The notes: a model not told the origin generated them from the letters alone. Positions 8,703 through 18,798 are shown, numbered from the stretch's first letter. The stretch: 64,000 nucleotides of DNA from Collinsella aerofaciens (GCF_009876115.1 NZ_WWSY01000011.1:13738-77737); one strand, 5' to 3'. Numbers and translations are program-made.

Positions 8703-10688
8703 ATGAAGCTCGCACTTGCACAGATCGATATGCGCCTGGGTGACATCGAGGGCATTTGCGGCCGCATCGAGGACCAGGCTCGCCTGGCTCATGAGCGCGG
8801 CGCGCGCGTGCTGTGCGTTCCGGCCCCGCTCTTTATGGGTGCCATGCCGGGCAGCCTGGTGGGCGCTGCCGATTTTGAGCACGATATGCTGACGGGCCTG
8901 ACGGGCGTTGCCGAGCGCATCCAAGAGCTCGACATGATCTGCATCGTGCCCTCTGCGGTTTCGTTTGAGGGCCAGCCCCTGCTTGACTATATGATGCTCA
9001 AAGATGGTCGCGTGGTGCCCGCGCGCGCAAGTATTGCCCTGCAGCGTGGCGAGAACAACGACGCGCGTTGGGCGCCTCCGGTGTTTGACGTGGACGGCGT
9101 GCGCATCGCCGTGGTGTTTGACCTGAACCGTGAGCTCGAGATGCTGCCGACCGGCGTCGACCTCATCGCCTATTTTCAGTTCAACGCGTTTGATATGACC
9201 GACCGCGAGACGGCCGCCATTGCCGCCGTTCGCAGCGGTGCCTACCGCAAGATCGCGTCCAAGCGCAGCGTATGGTTTGCCTGCATGGCGCCGGTCGGTG
9301 CCTATGACGAGTCGGTGTATACCGGCGGGTCGTTTGTGCTCGACGACTGCGGGCGCGTGGTGGCCCAAGCGCCGTGCTTTGAGGAGAGCCTGCTGGTTCA
9401 GGAAATTCAGCGCGGCGTAATGCTCGATGCTTTGGAAGACCACGAGCTGCCCGAGTTTCGTTCCGAGGAGTGGTTGTGGCAGGCGCTGGTGCTCGCTGTG
9501 CGCGATAACGCCCGTGCCCATGGCACGTCGCGCGCCGTGGTGGCGCTCGAGGGTGATTTGCCGTCGTCTTTGCTTGCGGCGCTTGCCGTCGATGCCTTGG
9601 GTCCGCGTAATGTGATTGGCCTGGTGCTGGGGCGCAATCGCATCTTTACGCCGGCGCATGAGGAGGCAGAGGCCACCCGCTGTTCTGCCGTGCGCTCAAT
9701 CGCCGAGCGCTTGCACATTCGCACCGTCGAGCGCGATGCGCCGGATGCGGCGCGCGTGCTCGACCGCGACGTGTCGGCGGGCGATGCCGAACGCCTGCGA
9801 TCGCGTGCGCTGGGCCTGATGCTCGAGGATACGGCGCTCGAGCTGGGCGCTATGGCGCTGAGCCCGCTTTCCAAGACCGAGTACGCGCTGGCGGCGCCCG
9901 CGCTGTCCGGCGGCTACCAGGGCGACTTTGCGCCCTTTGGCGATGTGTATCTGTCGACGCTCGAGTTTGTGGCACGCGTGCGCAACCGTGCCTCGGCCGT
10001 GGTGCCCCAAGAGCTCGTGACGCTCAACGCAGTGGAGGATTGCATGGATCGTGTGCTGGCGCAGGCACTCTCGACGCTCGCCGGTCCGGTCGACATGCTC
10101 GATCGCGCGGCGCAGCTGCTCGGTGGGCTCGAGCCGGGCGAGGTCGATGGCGCGCTCGAGGCGCACGTGGACCGCAGCCGACCCTTCGACGACATCCCAA
10201 TGGCCGCCTGCAAGCCCGAGGCTTGCTCGCTGCTGCTGATGCTCGTGCGTCAGGGCGAGGCCGCCCGCCGCATGCTGCCGACGGCGCCGATCGTCTCGGC
10301 CCGTTCGTTTGTCGAGCGCGCCTGGCCGTACATGCTTGCGTGGTCCGATCTGGGGCTCAACGGCAAGGAGCGCATGACGGTTGATTCGCTGGCACGCGCC
10401 GAGGTGCGACGCTTTGCCGACGACGATACGAATGGCCGTATGCGCGGCGAGATGATGGACTTATTGGGCGAGCTGTTGGGTATTTCGCCCGAGCAGATGG
10501 AAGAGCTGCGCTCCGAGGACGGCCAGCGCCGCCTGCACGAGGGCATGAAGAAGTTTGAGGGCGAGGTCCAGGATGCCATCGAAAAGATGATGGGCGGCCA
10601 GAGTGGCCCGCAGGGTGGGCCCCAGGGTGGTCCGAGGCCGCATCCGCCGGTTGATCCCCGACAGTTTCCGTTCTTCTCGCAGAACTAA
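8703..10688 (+). CDS. NAD-synthetase-like protein (nitrilase + synthetase fold) with degenerate active sites
   Basis: A 661-aa protein matching the architecture of glutamine-dependent NAD+ synthetase: an N-terminal carbon-nitrogen hydrolase domain (~1-240), then a PP-loop synthetase domain (~275-560). The fold signatures are clear (LALAQIDMRLGDIEG; AALAVDALGPRNVIGLV). The catalytic positions are not kept. The nitrilase Glu region reads VPAPLFMG, the Cys nucleophile region reads VVFDLNREL with no Cys, and the PP-loop SGGxDS is replaced by EGDLPSS. The C-terminus adds a Gln/Gly/Pro-rich tail after a helical segment. I infer a pseudoenzyme or a regulatory paralog; a functional NadE would have to lie elsewhere. 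It lies upstream of ruvC on the same strand. Confidence 0.8.
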   Translation: MKLALAQIDMRLGDIEGICGRIEDQARLAHERGARVLCVPAPLFMGAMPGSLVGAADFEHDMLTGLTGVAERIQELDMICIVPSAVSFEGQPLLDYMMLKDGRVVPARASIALQRGENNDARWAPPVFDVDGVRIAVVFDLNRELEMLPTGVDLIAYFQFNAFDMTDRETAAIAAVRSGAYRKIASKRSVWFACMAPVGAYDESVYTGGSFVLDDCGRVVAQAPCFEESLLVQEIQRGVMLDALEDHELPEFRSEEWLWQALVLAVRDNARAHGTSRAVVALEGDLPSSLLAALAVDALGPRNVIGLVLGRNRIFTPAHEEAEATRCSAVRSIAERLHIRTVERDAPDAARVLDRDVSAGDAERLRSRALGLMLEDTALELGAMALSPLSKTEYALAAPALSGGYQGDFAPFGDVYLSTLEFVARVRNRASAVVPQELVTLNAVEDCMDRVLAQALSTLAGPVDMLDRAAQLLGGLEPGEVDGALEAHVDRSRPFDDIPMAACKPEACSLLLMLVRQGEAARRMLPTAPIVSARSFVERAWPYMLAWSDLGLNGKERMTVDSLARAEVRRFADDDTNGRMRGEMMDLLGELLGISPEQMEELRSEDGQRRLHEGMKKFEGEVQDAIEKMMGGQSGPQGGPQGGPRPHPPVDPRQFPFFSQN

Positions 10689-10690
10689 AC

Positions 10691-10717
10691 TGGGGATGGG
10701 ATTCGCTCCCAACCCCG
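10691..10717 (+). other. Intergenic hairpin after the NadE-like gene
   Basis: GGGGATGGG and TCCCAACCCC form a GC-rich stem after the stop codon but lack a following T-run. It could be a weak terminator or an RNA-stabilising end. Confidence 0.35.
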
Positions 10718-10825
10718 ATACTTCAACTAAGCACCTTGGCCCCGTTGTGTTATTCTAGAACAGACGTTCGTGAATGATGCTCGGGGCCTTGCCTTGTGCT
10801 GTACTTGTGACGAGGGGAGGTTGGC

Positions 10826-11347
10826 TTGGTCATTTTGGGTATCGACCCCGGTTTGGCCCATACGGGTTGGGGGATTATCGAGGAGCGGCGCGGCGAGGTT
10901 CGCTGCCGTGCCTACGGTTGTATCGAGACCAGCGCGGGTAGTCCGCTCGCGGTGCGCCTGTCGCATATCGCCCGCGACCTCAAGGGCGTCGTGGAGCGTT
11001 ATCGACCCGATACTGCTGCTATCGAGAGCATCTACTTTGGCGCTAATGTCCGCTCGGCAATCCCCACGGCACATGCCCGCGGTGCCGCGCTCGTGGCGCT
11101 TTCGGAGTGCGCGCTCGAGATCGGCGAGTACACGCCTATGCAGATCAAGCAGGCTGTGGTGGGTACCGGCGCCGCGGACAAGCGGCAGGTCGCCTACATG
11201 GTGCGCACGCTCACGCAGCTCGACCACGACCCTCATCCCGACCATGCCGCCGATGCCCTGGCTTGCGCCATCTGCCACGTAAACCTCAGCCGCACCCGCG
11301 CCCTCACCGGTGGCGAGTTCTATCAACAGAGAGGAACCGGATACTGA
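10826..11347 (+). CDS. ruvC: Holliday junction resolvase RuvC
   Basis: Endonuclease that cuts Holliday junctions delivered by RuvAB; 173 aa, the usual size. Acidic active-site residues visible are Asp7 (ILGIDPG), Glu67 (AAIESIYFG), His140 and Asp143 (HAADALA). The His at the third position is the arrangement of the Thermus thermophilus enzyme rather than the Asp of E. coli. Translation starts at TTG with GGGAGG seven bases upstream. The stop overlaps the ruvA start by one base (TGATG), so ruvC-ruvA-ruvB form one translationally coupled operon. Confidence 0.96.
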   Translation: MVILGIDPGLAHTGWGIIEERRGEVRCRAYGCIETSAGSPLAVRLSHIARDLKGVVERYRPDTAAIESIYFGANVRSAIPTAHARGAALVALSECALEIGEYTPMQIKQAVVGTGAADKRQVAYMVRTLTQLDHDPHPDHAADALACAICHVNLSRTRALTGGEFYQQRGTGY

Positions 11348-11967
11348 TGATTTCCCAGCTCCACGGAACGCTTGTCGAGGCCACGATGAGCTCTGCTGTC
11401 GTCGACGTGTCGGGCGTTGGCTTTGAACTCGGCATTTCTGGCGGCACTGCGGCCACGCTGCCTACGCCCGGCGGTGAGGTGCGCCTCTATACCCGTATGC
11501 AGGTGCGCGAGGACGCCATGACACTTTTCGGTTTTTCCTCTAAGGATGAGCGCACGATGTTCGACCGGCTTGTGTCCGTCTCGGGCGTTGGCCCGCGCTT
11601 GGCGCTCGCCGTACTTTCCACCTATACCGTGGGACAGCTGTATTCCCTGGTGATGGCCGAGGACGACAAGGGCATGGCCAAGGTGCCCGGCGTGGGCAAA
11701 AAGACCGCCCAGCGCCTCATCTTGGAGCTCAAGAGCACCTTTGCCAAGGACAAGGGCTTTGTGCCGGTCGATGCGATCCCCGGTCAGGTTGCGATGCCCG
11801 TGCCCGCCGCCGCTCCTTCGGCGATCGATGACGCCCGTGCGGCACTCCTTTCCATGGGCTTTAGCCCGCAGGAGACCGATGTCGCTCTGAGCGGGTATGA
11901 TGGGCAGGATATGCGTGTCGAGGATCTGCTCGGCGCGGCGCTTAAGCGACTCGGAATGGATGCGTGA
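11347..11967 (+). CDS. ruvA: Holliday junction branch-migration subunit RuvA
   Basis: Junction-binding subunit, 206 aa. It has an N-terminal OB fold ([10 protein letters not shown]), two helix-hairpin-helix motifs ([10 protein letters not shown] and [17 protein letters not shown]), and a C-terminal UBA-like domain III ([14 protein letters not shown]) that contacts RuvB. The start overlaps the ruvC stop by one base and the stop overlaps the ruvB start by one base, a fully coupled arrangement. RuvA tetramers hold the junction open while RuvB hexamers pump DNA. Confidence 0.97.
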   Translation: MISQLHGTLVEATMSSAVVDVSGVGFELGISGGTAATLPTPGGEVRLYTRMQVREDAMTLFGFSSKDERTMFDRLVSVSGVGPRLALAVLSTYTVGQLYSLVMAEDDKGMAKVPGVGKKTAQRLILELKSTFAKDKGFVPVDAIPGQVAMPVPAAAPSAIDDARAALLSMGFSPQETDVALSGYDGQDMRVEDLLGAALKRLGMDA

Positions 11968-13034
11968 TGTGGGAAGCCGATGACTCTCAGGACCTGTGGG
12001 CGACGCCCGGCAACTCGCCGGCGGCATCCATGGCGCACGGCGAGCGCATGGTGGGCTCGGAGCTGACGGCCGAGGACCTCGATGTCGATCGCACTTTGCG
12101 CCCCCAGCGCCTGGACGATTACTGCGGCCAGGAGCATATCAAGCAGAGCCTGCGCGTGTTGATCGAAGCGGCGCAGAGCCGTGGGGAGACGCTCGACCAC
12201 GTGATCTTCTCGGGTCCTCCGGGCCTGGGCAAGACCACGCTGGCCACCGTAATCGCCAACGAGTTGGGCGCTCAGATAAAAACGACGAGTGGCCCGGCCA
12301 TCGCGCGTACGGGCGACCTGGCGGCCATCCTTACCAACTTGCAGCCGGGTGATGTGCTGTTTATCGACGAGATCCACCGCCTCAACCGTTCGGTCGAGGA
12401 AGTCCTGTACCCCGCGATGGAGGACTTTGCCCTCGATATCGTGATTGGCAAGGGTCCGGCGGCGCGCTCGATTCGCCTGGATATCCCCAAGTTTACGCTG
12501 GTAGCAGCAACGACCCGCTCAGGCATGTTGACCGGCCCGTTGCGCGACCGCTTTGGCATTTCATATCGCCTGGATTACTACACGGTCGAAGAGCTCGCGC
12601 AGATTGTGACGCGCTCGGCAACTATTCTGGGCGTGGCGATCGACCATCCCAGTGCACTTGAGATCGGCTCGCGTTCGCGCGGCACGCCGCGTCTTGCCAA
12701 CCGCCTGCTCAAGCGCGTGCGCGATTACGCACAGGTGCGCGGCAACGGTCCCATCGAGCTCGATATCTGTCGCCAGGCGCTCGAGTTCTTCGAGATCGAC
12801 GAGCTCGGCCTGGACTGGATGGATATTCGTATCTTGGAGACGCTTGCCAAGACGTTCTCCGGTCGTGCCGTGGGACTTACGACCCTTGCCAGCGCGGTGG
12901 GCGAGGACCCGGGCACGCTCGAGGATGTCTATGAGCCCTATTTGCTGCAGTGCGGGTTGATGATTCGTACGCCGCAGGGCCGTCAGGCAACCCTGCGCAC
13001 CTTTGAGCACCTGGGGATTGAACCTACCGTTTAG
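11967..13034 (+). CDS. ruvB: Holliday junction branch-migration ATPase RuvB
   Basis: AAA+ motor of the RuvABC resolvasome, 355 aa. Walker A is [10 protein letters not shown] and Walker B is [10 protein letters not shown]. Sensor 1 is [18 protein letters not shown], which carries the conserved Arg residues. A C-terminal winged-helix region includes DELGLDWMD. The ATG at 11967 is chosen because it overlaps the ruvA stop in TGATG; a GTG one codon earlier is possible. The next gene, fhs, has its own leader. Confidence 0.97.
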   Translation: MWEADDSQDLWATPGNSPAASMAHGERMVGSELTAEDLDVDRTLRPQRLDDYCGQEHIKQSLRVLIEAAQSRGETLDHVIFSGPPGLGKTTLATVIANELGAQIKTTSGPAIARTGDLAAILTNLQPGDVLFIDEIHRLNRSVEEVLYPAMEDFALDIVIGKGPAARSIRLDIPKFTLVAATTRSGMLTGPLRDRFGISYRLDYYTVEELAQIVTRSATILGVAIDHPSALEIGSRSRGTPRLANRLLKRVRDYAQVRGNGPIELDICRQALEFFEIDELGLDWMDIRILETLAKTFSGRAVGLTTLASAVGEDPGTLEDVYEPYLLQCGLMIRTPQGRQATLRTFEHLGIEPTV

Positions 13035-13110
13035 GGCGCTTTGTTTTGGCGGGCTGTTGGGCTATCGCCGGGCATCGGGTAAACATATCGCCGTTCATCG
13101 GTTATGGGCG

Positions 13111-13138
13111 TTTTACTATTGCGCGCCCGTGCTATGCT
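13111..13138 (+). promoter_or_regulatory. Possible sigma70-type promoter for fhs
   Basis: TTTTAC and TATGCT are spaced 16 bases apart, 41 bases before the fhs ATG. It is a weak match, offered because the ruvB-fhs gap of 144 bases otherwise shows nothing. Confidence 0.3.
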
Positions 13139-13178
13139 GAATTGGTCTTTTTCTCATTCGGTAACGAAAGGACCGCCC

Positions 13179-14846
13179 ATGCCTACTGACATCGAAATCG
13201 CACGTTCTGTCACGCCGCTGCCTATTACCGAGGTGGCCAAGAACGCCGGCGTCGACGTTAAGCACCTTATTCCGTACGGCTTCGACAAGGCTAAGGTCGA
13301 CTATTCACTGCTCAACGAGCCGACCGATCACCAGGCCAAGCTCGTCCTCGTGACCGCTATCAACCCAACGCCTGCGGGCGAGGGCAAGACCACCACGACC
13401 ATCGGTCTGGCCGATGGCCTGCGTCGTCGCGGCGTCAAGAGTGCCGTGGCCCTGCGCGAGCCTTCGCTCGGCCCCGTCTTTGGTGTTAAGGGCGGTGCTG
13501 CCGGCGGCGGCTGGGCTCAGGTGATCCCCATGGAGGATATCAACCTGCACTTTACCGGCGACTTCCATGCCATCGGTGCTGCCAACAACCTGCTGGCCGC
13601 CATGCTTGATAACCACATCCAGCAGGGCAACCAGCTTGGCATCGACGTTAAACGCATCACTTGGAAGCGCGTCGTCGATATGAACGACCGTCAGCTGCGC
13701 CACGTCATCGACGGTATTGGCGGTAAGGCCCAGGGCGTGCCGCGCGAGGACGGCTTCGATATCACCGTCGCCTCCGAGGTCATGGCAATCCTGTGCCTGT
13801 CTACGAGCATCAGCGACCTCAAGGAGCGCCTGGGCGAGATCGTCGTCGGCTACAGCTTTGCCGGCGAGCCTGTCCGTGCCCGCGACCTTAAGGCCCAGGG
13901 TGCCATGGCCGCGTTGCTTAAGGACGCGCTCAAGCCCAACCTGGTGCAAACGCTCGAGGGCACGCCCGCGTTTGTCCACGGCGGCCCCTTCGCCAACATC
14001 GCCCACGGCTGCAACTCTATCATGGCCACGCGTATGGCGATGCGCTTTGGCGATGTTGCCATTACCGAGGCCGGCTTCGGTGCCGATCTGGGTGCCGAGA
14101 AGTTCCTCGACATCAAGTGCCGTATGACGGGCGTTCGCCCCAGCGCCGTCGTGGTCGTCGCGACCGCTCGTGCGCTGAAGTACAACGGTGGCGTCGCCAA
14201 GGCCGACCTCAACGAGGAGAACCTCGAGGCACTCAAGGCCGGCATGCCCAACCTGCTGCGTCACGTCGACAACATCCAGAACGTTTATGGTCTGCCCTGC
14301 GTGGTCGCCATCAACCGCTTCCCGACGGACACCGAGGCCGAGCTTGCGCTCATCGAGTCCGAGTGCCAGAAGCTCGGCGTCAACGTTAAGCTTTCCGAGG
14401 TCTGGGCCAAGGGCGGCGAGGGCGCGCTCGAGCTTGCCGATGAGGTCATGCGTCTGATTGAGCAGCCGAGCGAGCTCAAGTTTGCCTATGAGGACGGCGC
14501 CGATGTGGCCGACGCTCTTGAGGCCATTGCCACCAAGGTCTACCGCGCCGACGGTGTTGACTTTACGCCGGCCGCCAAGCGCCAGCTCGCCGAGCTGCGC
14601 GAGAACGGCTTTGGCAACCTGCCGGTGTGCGTGGCCAAGACGCAGTACAGCTTTAGCGACAACGCCAAGGCCCTGGGCGCTCCCGAGAACTTCCGCATCA
14701 CGGTGCGCGAGCTCAAGGTTTCCGCCGGTGCCCACTTTGTGGTCGCACTGACTGGCAGTGTTCTGACCATGCCGGGCCTGCCCAAGGTCCCTGCGGCCGA
14801 GAACATCGACGTCGACAACGACGGCAACATCACCGGCCTGTTCTAA
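13179..14846 (+). CDS. fhs: Formate-tetrahydrofolate ligase
   Basis: ATP-dependent enzyme that joins formate to tetrahydrofolate, giving 10-formyl-THF; 555 aa, full length. The ATP-binding loop [14 protein letters not shown], the segment [18 protein letters not shown] and the C-terminal [16 protein letters not shown] are all hallmark stretches. Start at 13179 follows GAAAGGA. Together with fchA and folD at 23976-25465 it supplies the folate branch that interconverts formate and methylene-THF; the three genes are split by about 9 kb. It ends in a strong terminator and so is likely monocistronic. Confidence 0.98.
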   Translation: MPTDIEIARSVTPLPITEVAKNAGVDVKHLIPYGFDKAKVDYSLLNEPTDHQAKLVLVTAINPTPAGEGKTTTTIGLADGLRRRGVKSAVALREPSLGPVFGVKGGAAGGGWAQVIPMEDINLHFTGDFHAIGAANNLLAAMLDNHIQQGNQLGIDVKRITWKRVVDMNDRQLRHVIDGIGGKAQGVPREDGFDITVASEVMAILCLSTSISDLKERLGEIVVGYSFAGEPVRARDLKAQGAMAALLKDALKPNLVQTLEGTPAFVHGGPFANIAHGCNSIMATRMAMRFGDVAITEAGFGADLGAEKFLDIKCRMTGVRPSAVVVVATARALKYNGGVAKADLNEENLEALKAGMPNLLRHVDNIQNVYGLPCVVAINRFPTDTEAELALIESECQKLGVNVKLSEVWAKGGEGALELADEVMRLIEQPSELKFAYEDGADVADALEAIATKVYRADGVDFTPAAKRQLAELRENGFGNLPVCVAKTQYSFSDNAKALGAPENFRITVRELKVSAGAHFVVALTGSVLTMPGLPKVPAAENIDVDNDGNITGLF

Positions 14847-14871
14847 GCCTGCTGCCCATAGCTGCTTGTCC

Positions 14872-14908
14872 GCCCCGCCGTGCCCACAAGGCCCGGCGGG
14901 GCTTTTTT
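14872..14908 (+). terminator. Rho-independent terminator after fhs
   Basis: GCCCCGCCG pairs with CGGCGGGGC, followed by six T residues. Confidence 0.9.
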
Positions 14909-15025
14909 ATCCTTAGGCCCGCGCATGTCTTGTAGATACCGACGGGCTCTGCCCATCATAGGCTTTTGCGCGGGTAGAATGCATGGATAACTTGATGCTC
15001 ACGCGCGACGGAAAGGAATCGTTGC

Positions 15026-16015
15026 ATGGATCAGGACAAGACAACCGTGATGGGCGGCTACGGTTCCGCGCAGGCTGGCGATAGCGCCGATGCGACCCGC
15101 GTTGTTCCCAACCCCGGATATACCGACCCCGCCGCGACGCAGCCTTCTGCCGAGCCCACCCGGGTTATGGGCTATGGCGACACGGCGCAGGATTCTTACG
15201 CTGCATCTTCGCAAGGCTCCTATGGCAACGCAGCTCCGGACCCGTTTGATTACGCGCCGCAGGATTCTTATGCCGCCTCGACGCCGAATCCCTATGATGA
15301 CCTGCCACAGAATCCCATTCCGCAGCCTCAGCAGACGACGTATATGCCTCGCACGGCGCAGCCTCGCTACGAGTCGCGCGAGCCGTATCGCGAGTACCCC
15401 AAGTCGATTCCGCAATATGGCGAGGACGAGGAGAAGAAGCCGTCGCGTTCGTCGAGCGTGATCAAGAAGATCCTCATCGTGCTGGCGATTTTCTTTGCGC
15501 TGTCGGTTGTGTTTGCCATCGTGTCGGGCATGCTCAACAAGCGAGGGAGTTCAACGGCCGATACTACTGCCGAGCAAACCGAGTCCGCCTCGTCTAGCAC
15601 CGTCGATCTGAGCGATATCCCGGGGCAGTACTGGTCCAACGCCAAGAAGATCCTCAAGTCGCGCGGCGTCGATCTTTCGAATGCCGTGGTCCTGACTGAT
15701 GATGGCTCAACGCCCGTCGTCGATGCCAACTGGGTCGTTACTTCTGCTTACTATAACGACAGCGGCAACCTCGAAATTCAGCTCACGCACAAGAACAGCT
15801 CGGGCAACTCGTCCGACGGCCAAAGCGGTACCGACAGCTCGAGCTCCAATACGCTGGAGGACTTGAGCAACAAGGCACAGGAGCTTGGGGATAAGGCCCA
15901 AGAGCTGGGTGATACGGCTCAGAACCTGGGCGACACCGCTCAGAACTTGGGCGACATGGCGACGGATGCCTGGAACGCCCTACAAAACGGCATCTCGGGC
16001 GCGCAGGGAAACTAG
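15026..16015 (+). CDS. Membrane protein with disordered N-terminus and C-terminal heptad-like repeats
   Basis: A 329-aa protein I cannot assign to a named family. Residues 1-145 are low-complexity, Pro/Tyr/Gln-rich and presumably cytoplasmic. They contain short Thr-centred motifs (KTTVMGG, ATRVVPN, PTRVMGY) that resemble phospho-acceptor peptides of FHA partners. One hydrophobic segment lies at about 151-172 (ILIVLAIFFALSVVFAIVSG). The outer part holds a ~65-residue region reminiscent of a PASTA fold (DIPGQYWSNAKKILKSRGV), then a Ser/Gly linker. It ends with four near-identical 7-residue units of the AQELGDK/AQNLGDT type. GGAAAGGA precedes the ATG. A role at the cell envelope is inferred only. 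Confidence 0.7.
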   Translation: MDQDKTTVMGGYGSAQAGDSADATRVVPNPGYTDPAATQPSAEPTRVMGYGDTAQDSYAASSQGSYGNAAPDPFDYAPQDSYAASTPNPYDDLPQNPIPQPQQTTYMPRTAQPRYESREPYREYPKSIPQYGEDEEKKPSRSSSVIKKILIVLAIFFALSVVFAIVSGMLNKRGSSTADTTAEQTESASSSTVDLSDIPGQYWSNAKKILKSRGVDLSNAVVLTDDGSTPVVDANWVVTSAYYNDSGNLEIQLTHKNSSGNSSDGQSGTDSSSSNTLEDLSNKAQELGDKAQELGDTAQNLGDTAQNLGDMATDAWNALQNGISGAQGN

Positions 16016-16027
16016 CTGTTAAGCGGG

Positions 16028-17209
16028 CTACAGCTGCTCGGCCGGACGCTCGGGCGAGCTAAAGCCCGAATCAAATGTGACGACGCACGAGACGTCGGGC
16101 CGGCGCTCGTGCACGATGCGCGTGACGAGCTCCAGGAGCTCCTCGTCGGATATGTCAAAGCCGTCGGGACGCACCAGGTCAAACGAAACGAACCCGTCGT
16201 GCTCGTGCAGGTCGTGGATGGAAAGCGCGGGGTCGATCTGCATGACGCCGCGCTTGACCCAGCCGCGCAGGTCGTCGCCGGTGGTGGCGATAGGGTCGCA
16301 GTGCAGCGTGATATCGATGCCCATTTGGCGCTTGATGTCGTGCTCGATGGTGTCCAAAATCTCGTGGTGCTCAAACGCGTCGCCCTCGCCGGGCATCTCC
16401 ACGTGGGCGCTGGCAAACTGACGACCGGGGCCGTAGTCGTGCACCATGAGGTCGTGTGTGCCCAAGACCTGCGGATAGGACATGATCTTGTCGCGGATTG
16501 CCTGGACGAGCTTGGGGTCGGGCGCTTGTCCCAGCAACGGGCTGATGGCGTCGCGCACTAGGCCCATGCCGCTGATGCAGATGAAGATGCCCACACCCAG
16601 GCCTGCCCAGCCATCGAGGTCAAAGCCGGTCGTCTGCGAAATAAGCGCCGCCATCAAGACCGAACCCGAGGTGATGACGTCGTTTTTGGAGTCCTGTGCT
16701 GTGGCAATGAGTGTTTCGGAATCGATACGGTTGCCCAGCGCGCGGTTGAATGCGGCCATCCAGAATTTGACGAGCATGGACAAGACGAGAGCGGCTAGGG
16801 AGACCAGCGTGTAGGCGGTGGGGGAGGGCTTGATGATCTTGGTAACCGACTCGAGGATCAGGTTGATGCCGACGGCGCAAACCAGGACGGCGACGAACAG
16901 ACCGGCTAGGTACTCGTAGCGGCCGTGGCCATAGGGGTGGCCTTCGTCTGCCGGGCGGCTGGCAAGGCGGAACCCGAGCAGGCTCACGATGTTGCTCGAG
17001 GCGTCGGAGAGGTTGTTGAAGGCGTCGGCGATGAGCGAGACAGAGCCGGCGAGCAGGCCCGCGATGCCCTTGGCCAGGCACAGAGTGATGTTGAGGCCAA
17101 TGCAGACGAGGCTTGCGGAAAAGCCCGCGTTGGTGCGGCAAGATGCATCGACCGGCTCGCTCTCGCTGCCGGGAACAAGCGTATGTACCAGCCGATTTAC
17201 AAATAGCAT
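16028..17209 (-). CDS. Cation diffusion facilitator family transporter
   Basis: Six-helix inner-membrane antiporter for divalent metals, 393 aa from the chosen start. Metal-site motifs are DAFNNLSD in helix 2 and DSKNDV in helix 5. The cytoplasmic C-terminal domain begins near VQAIRDKIMSYPQVLGTHDLMVHDYG and contains several His residues (HVEMPGEGDAFEHHEI). The Asp-rich motif is more common in Mn/Fe-type than in Zn-type CDF proteins, so the substrate is left open. The ATG at 17209 has GAGGA about 9 bases upstream; an ATG at 17230 is possible. It converges with the preceding plus-strand gene, leaving only 12 bases between stops. Confidence 0.88.
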   Translation of the reverse strand: MLFVNRLVHTLVPGSESEPVDASCRTNAGFSASLVCIGLNITLCLAKGIAGLLAGSVSLIADAFNNLSDASSNIVSLLGFRLASRPADEGHPYGHGRYEYLAGLFVAVLVCAVGINLILESVTKIIKPSPTAYTLVSLAALVLSMLVKFWMAAFNRALGNRIDSETLIATAQDSKNDVITSGSVLMAALISQTTGFDLDGWAGLGVGIFICISGMGLVRDAISPLLGQAPDPKLVQAIRDKIMSYPQVLGTHDLMVHDYGPGRQFASAHVEMPGEGDAFEHHEILDTIEHDIKRQMGIDITLHCDPIATTGDDLRGWVKRGVMQIDPALSIHDLHEHDGFVSFDLVRPDGFDISDEELLELVTRIVHERRPDVSCVVTFDSGFSSPERPAEQL

Positions 17210-17347
17210 AGCGGTCGTCCTCACAATCATGTTTAAGGGGATAGTGTAGCTCGCGCGGGGGCGCCGTGCACCGATGCTCAGAAAATGCAGCAATAGTCTG
17301 CCGGTGCTAACGAGCGAGCCTTCTCGTCTGCCTGGGTGGTCCATTTT

Positions 17348-17358
17348 GGGCCACATGG
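17348..17358 (+). promoter_or_regulatory. Candidate operator GGGCCACATGG upstream of zinc-ribbon gene
   Basis: Differs by one base from the core GGGACACATGG that lies upstream of both lipoprotein genes (22827 and 23796, opposite strand). A possible -10, TACTTA, lies about 30 bases further on. Confidence 0.35.
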
Positions 17359-17427
17359 GTATGGGCATGTGTCTGTTTGCTCGACATACTTAATGTCGAC
17401 AGTCCCTGTGCAAAGGAGGACGTTTCC

Positions 17428-18798
17428 ATGGACGAGATGTTTGCCATTAAATGTCAAAACTGCGGCGGCCCTATGTACTCGCACCAGGCTAAGCGCAGCT
17501 TTGAGTGCGCCTATTGCGGCACGGTGGTTCCGTGGCAGGCGGACGCCGGAGAGCCCAAGAGCGCTTTGGGCATTCGCCATACGCCGTTGACGGTGGTGGA
17601 TGGACTGCTCAAGCTCACGCATGTGTCGCAACTCGAGCGCCCGGAGGACCCGGACTGGTATTTCTTTAATTCGCACTGGCGCAGTCAGTCGGTCCTGGAA
17701 CATCTGCTGTGGGAGGATCGCGGCACGGCGCAGGAGTTCCAAGAGGCCACGCATGTGAGCATTCCTTGCCCCTTCTGCGGAGCGTCCTTTGAGGGCGAAT
17801 CAACGCAGCGTGTGTTTGAGTGCCCGTCCTGCGGCAACAAGATCGGCATTGCCGACCTGCTCAAGCCCGGTACCTTCAGCAAGCGCCTGACCATGGGCGT
17901 TGGTGCGGAGTATGTACCTGAGCAGGGTATTCCCTGCGAAATCTCGCCGCAGCAGGCGCGTGCCAACGCGCTGCAGCTGGTGCGTCAGTACCCGGATGCC
18001 TTTGCCGGGCACGACGTGGAAGACGCGATCCAAAACGACATGATGCTCTTCTATTTCCCCATGGCGCTGGCGGACCTGCGCATGATGGCGAGCTTCCCGG
18101 GCAAGGGCTTGAGCAAGGAAACCCTGGTGTACTACGAGGTGCTCGACTGGGCATACCCCAGGGCAAACTACCTGGACGTTCGCCTCATGGGCATTTTGGA
18201 GCCGTGGGACTTTGCCAAGGTTGGGCCGTTTGACCCGGCCATGCAGGAAGGTGACTTTCGCGTTGTCTCCGTCGATGCGGCTACCAAGGACCAGGTGGTC
18301 ATTGATAAGTTGGCGCTCGACATTGCCGGCAACGATGCCGAGGCGGTGCTGGGGCTCAATAAAAAGAGCATCCGCACTTGGGCGCGCAAGGCCCGCAAGC
18401 ATAAGGACGGCCTGGTGATGGTGCCGGTGTACTTTGTCGATCGTCCGGCGACGGACAGCCGCGATGGCGAGCAGGTGCGCATTGCCGTAAACGGCCAGAC
18501 GAGCCGCGCGGCAGCGGTGGTGTTTAGCGACAAGCGCGAGACGCATGTGGTGGCGTCGCTCAATCCGAGTCTACATCTGTCCGGCGAAAGTACCGTGCAT
18601 GCCGCGCCCATCGAGGTCAAATACGTTAAATCGCCGTTTCTGTACCAGATCGTGCGCCGTGGAGGCGGCGAGCAACCGCGCCAAGTGGCAGCGGCGGCGG
18701 AGGGTTCTTACCGAGAGGAGAAGCCCAAACGCAAGGGCCTGTTCGGCGCGATTTTGGGAAGTAGGGAAGCGCAGCCGGTTGGCGCTGCGATGCGATAG
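17428..18798 (+). CDS. Protein of unknown function with two zinc-ribbon motifs
   Basis: A 456-aa cytoplasmic protein. Two CxxC...CxxC knuckles are visible: CQNCGG with CAYCGT near residues 9-31, and CPFCGA with CPSCGN near 113-135. The remainder is mixed alpha/beta without a motif I recognise, and the C-terminus is basic (EEKPKRKGLFG). There is no signal peptide or membrane segment. GGAGG lies 8 bases before the ATG. A strong terminator follows, so it is probably transcribed alone. The paired ribbons suggest a role in nucleic-acid or protein binding, but nothing nearby points to a specific pathway. Confidence 0.75.
   Translation: MDEMFAIKCQNCGGPMYSHQAKRSFECAYCGTVVPWQADAGEPKSALGIRHTPLTVVDGLLKLTHVSQLERPEDPDWYFFNSHWRSQSVLEHLLWEDRGTAQEFQEATHVSIPCPFCGASFEGESTQRVFECPSCGNKIGIADLLKPGTFSKRLTMGVGAEYVPEQGIPCEISPQQARANALQLVRQYPDAFAGHDVEDAIQNDMMLFYFPMALADLRMMASFPGKGLSKETLVYYEVLDWAYPRANYLDVRLMGILEPWDFAKVGPFDPAMQEGDFRVVSVDAATKDQVVIDKLALDIAGNDAEAVLGLNKKSIRTWARKARKHKDGLVMVPVYFVDRPATDSRDGEQVRIAVNGQTSRAAAVVFSDKRETHVVASLNPSLHLSGESTVHAAPIEVKYVKSPFLYQIVRRGGGEQPRQVAAAAEGSYREEKPKRKGLFGAILGSREAQPVGAAMR

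Noticed and set aside
15620..15800. PASTA domain in the membrane protein
   Set aside because: Only a weak resemblance in one segment, too little to call the domain.
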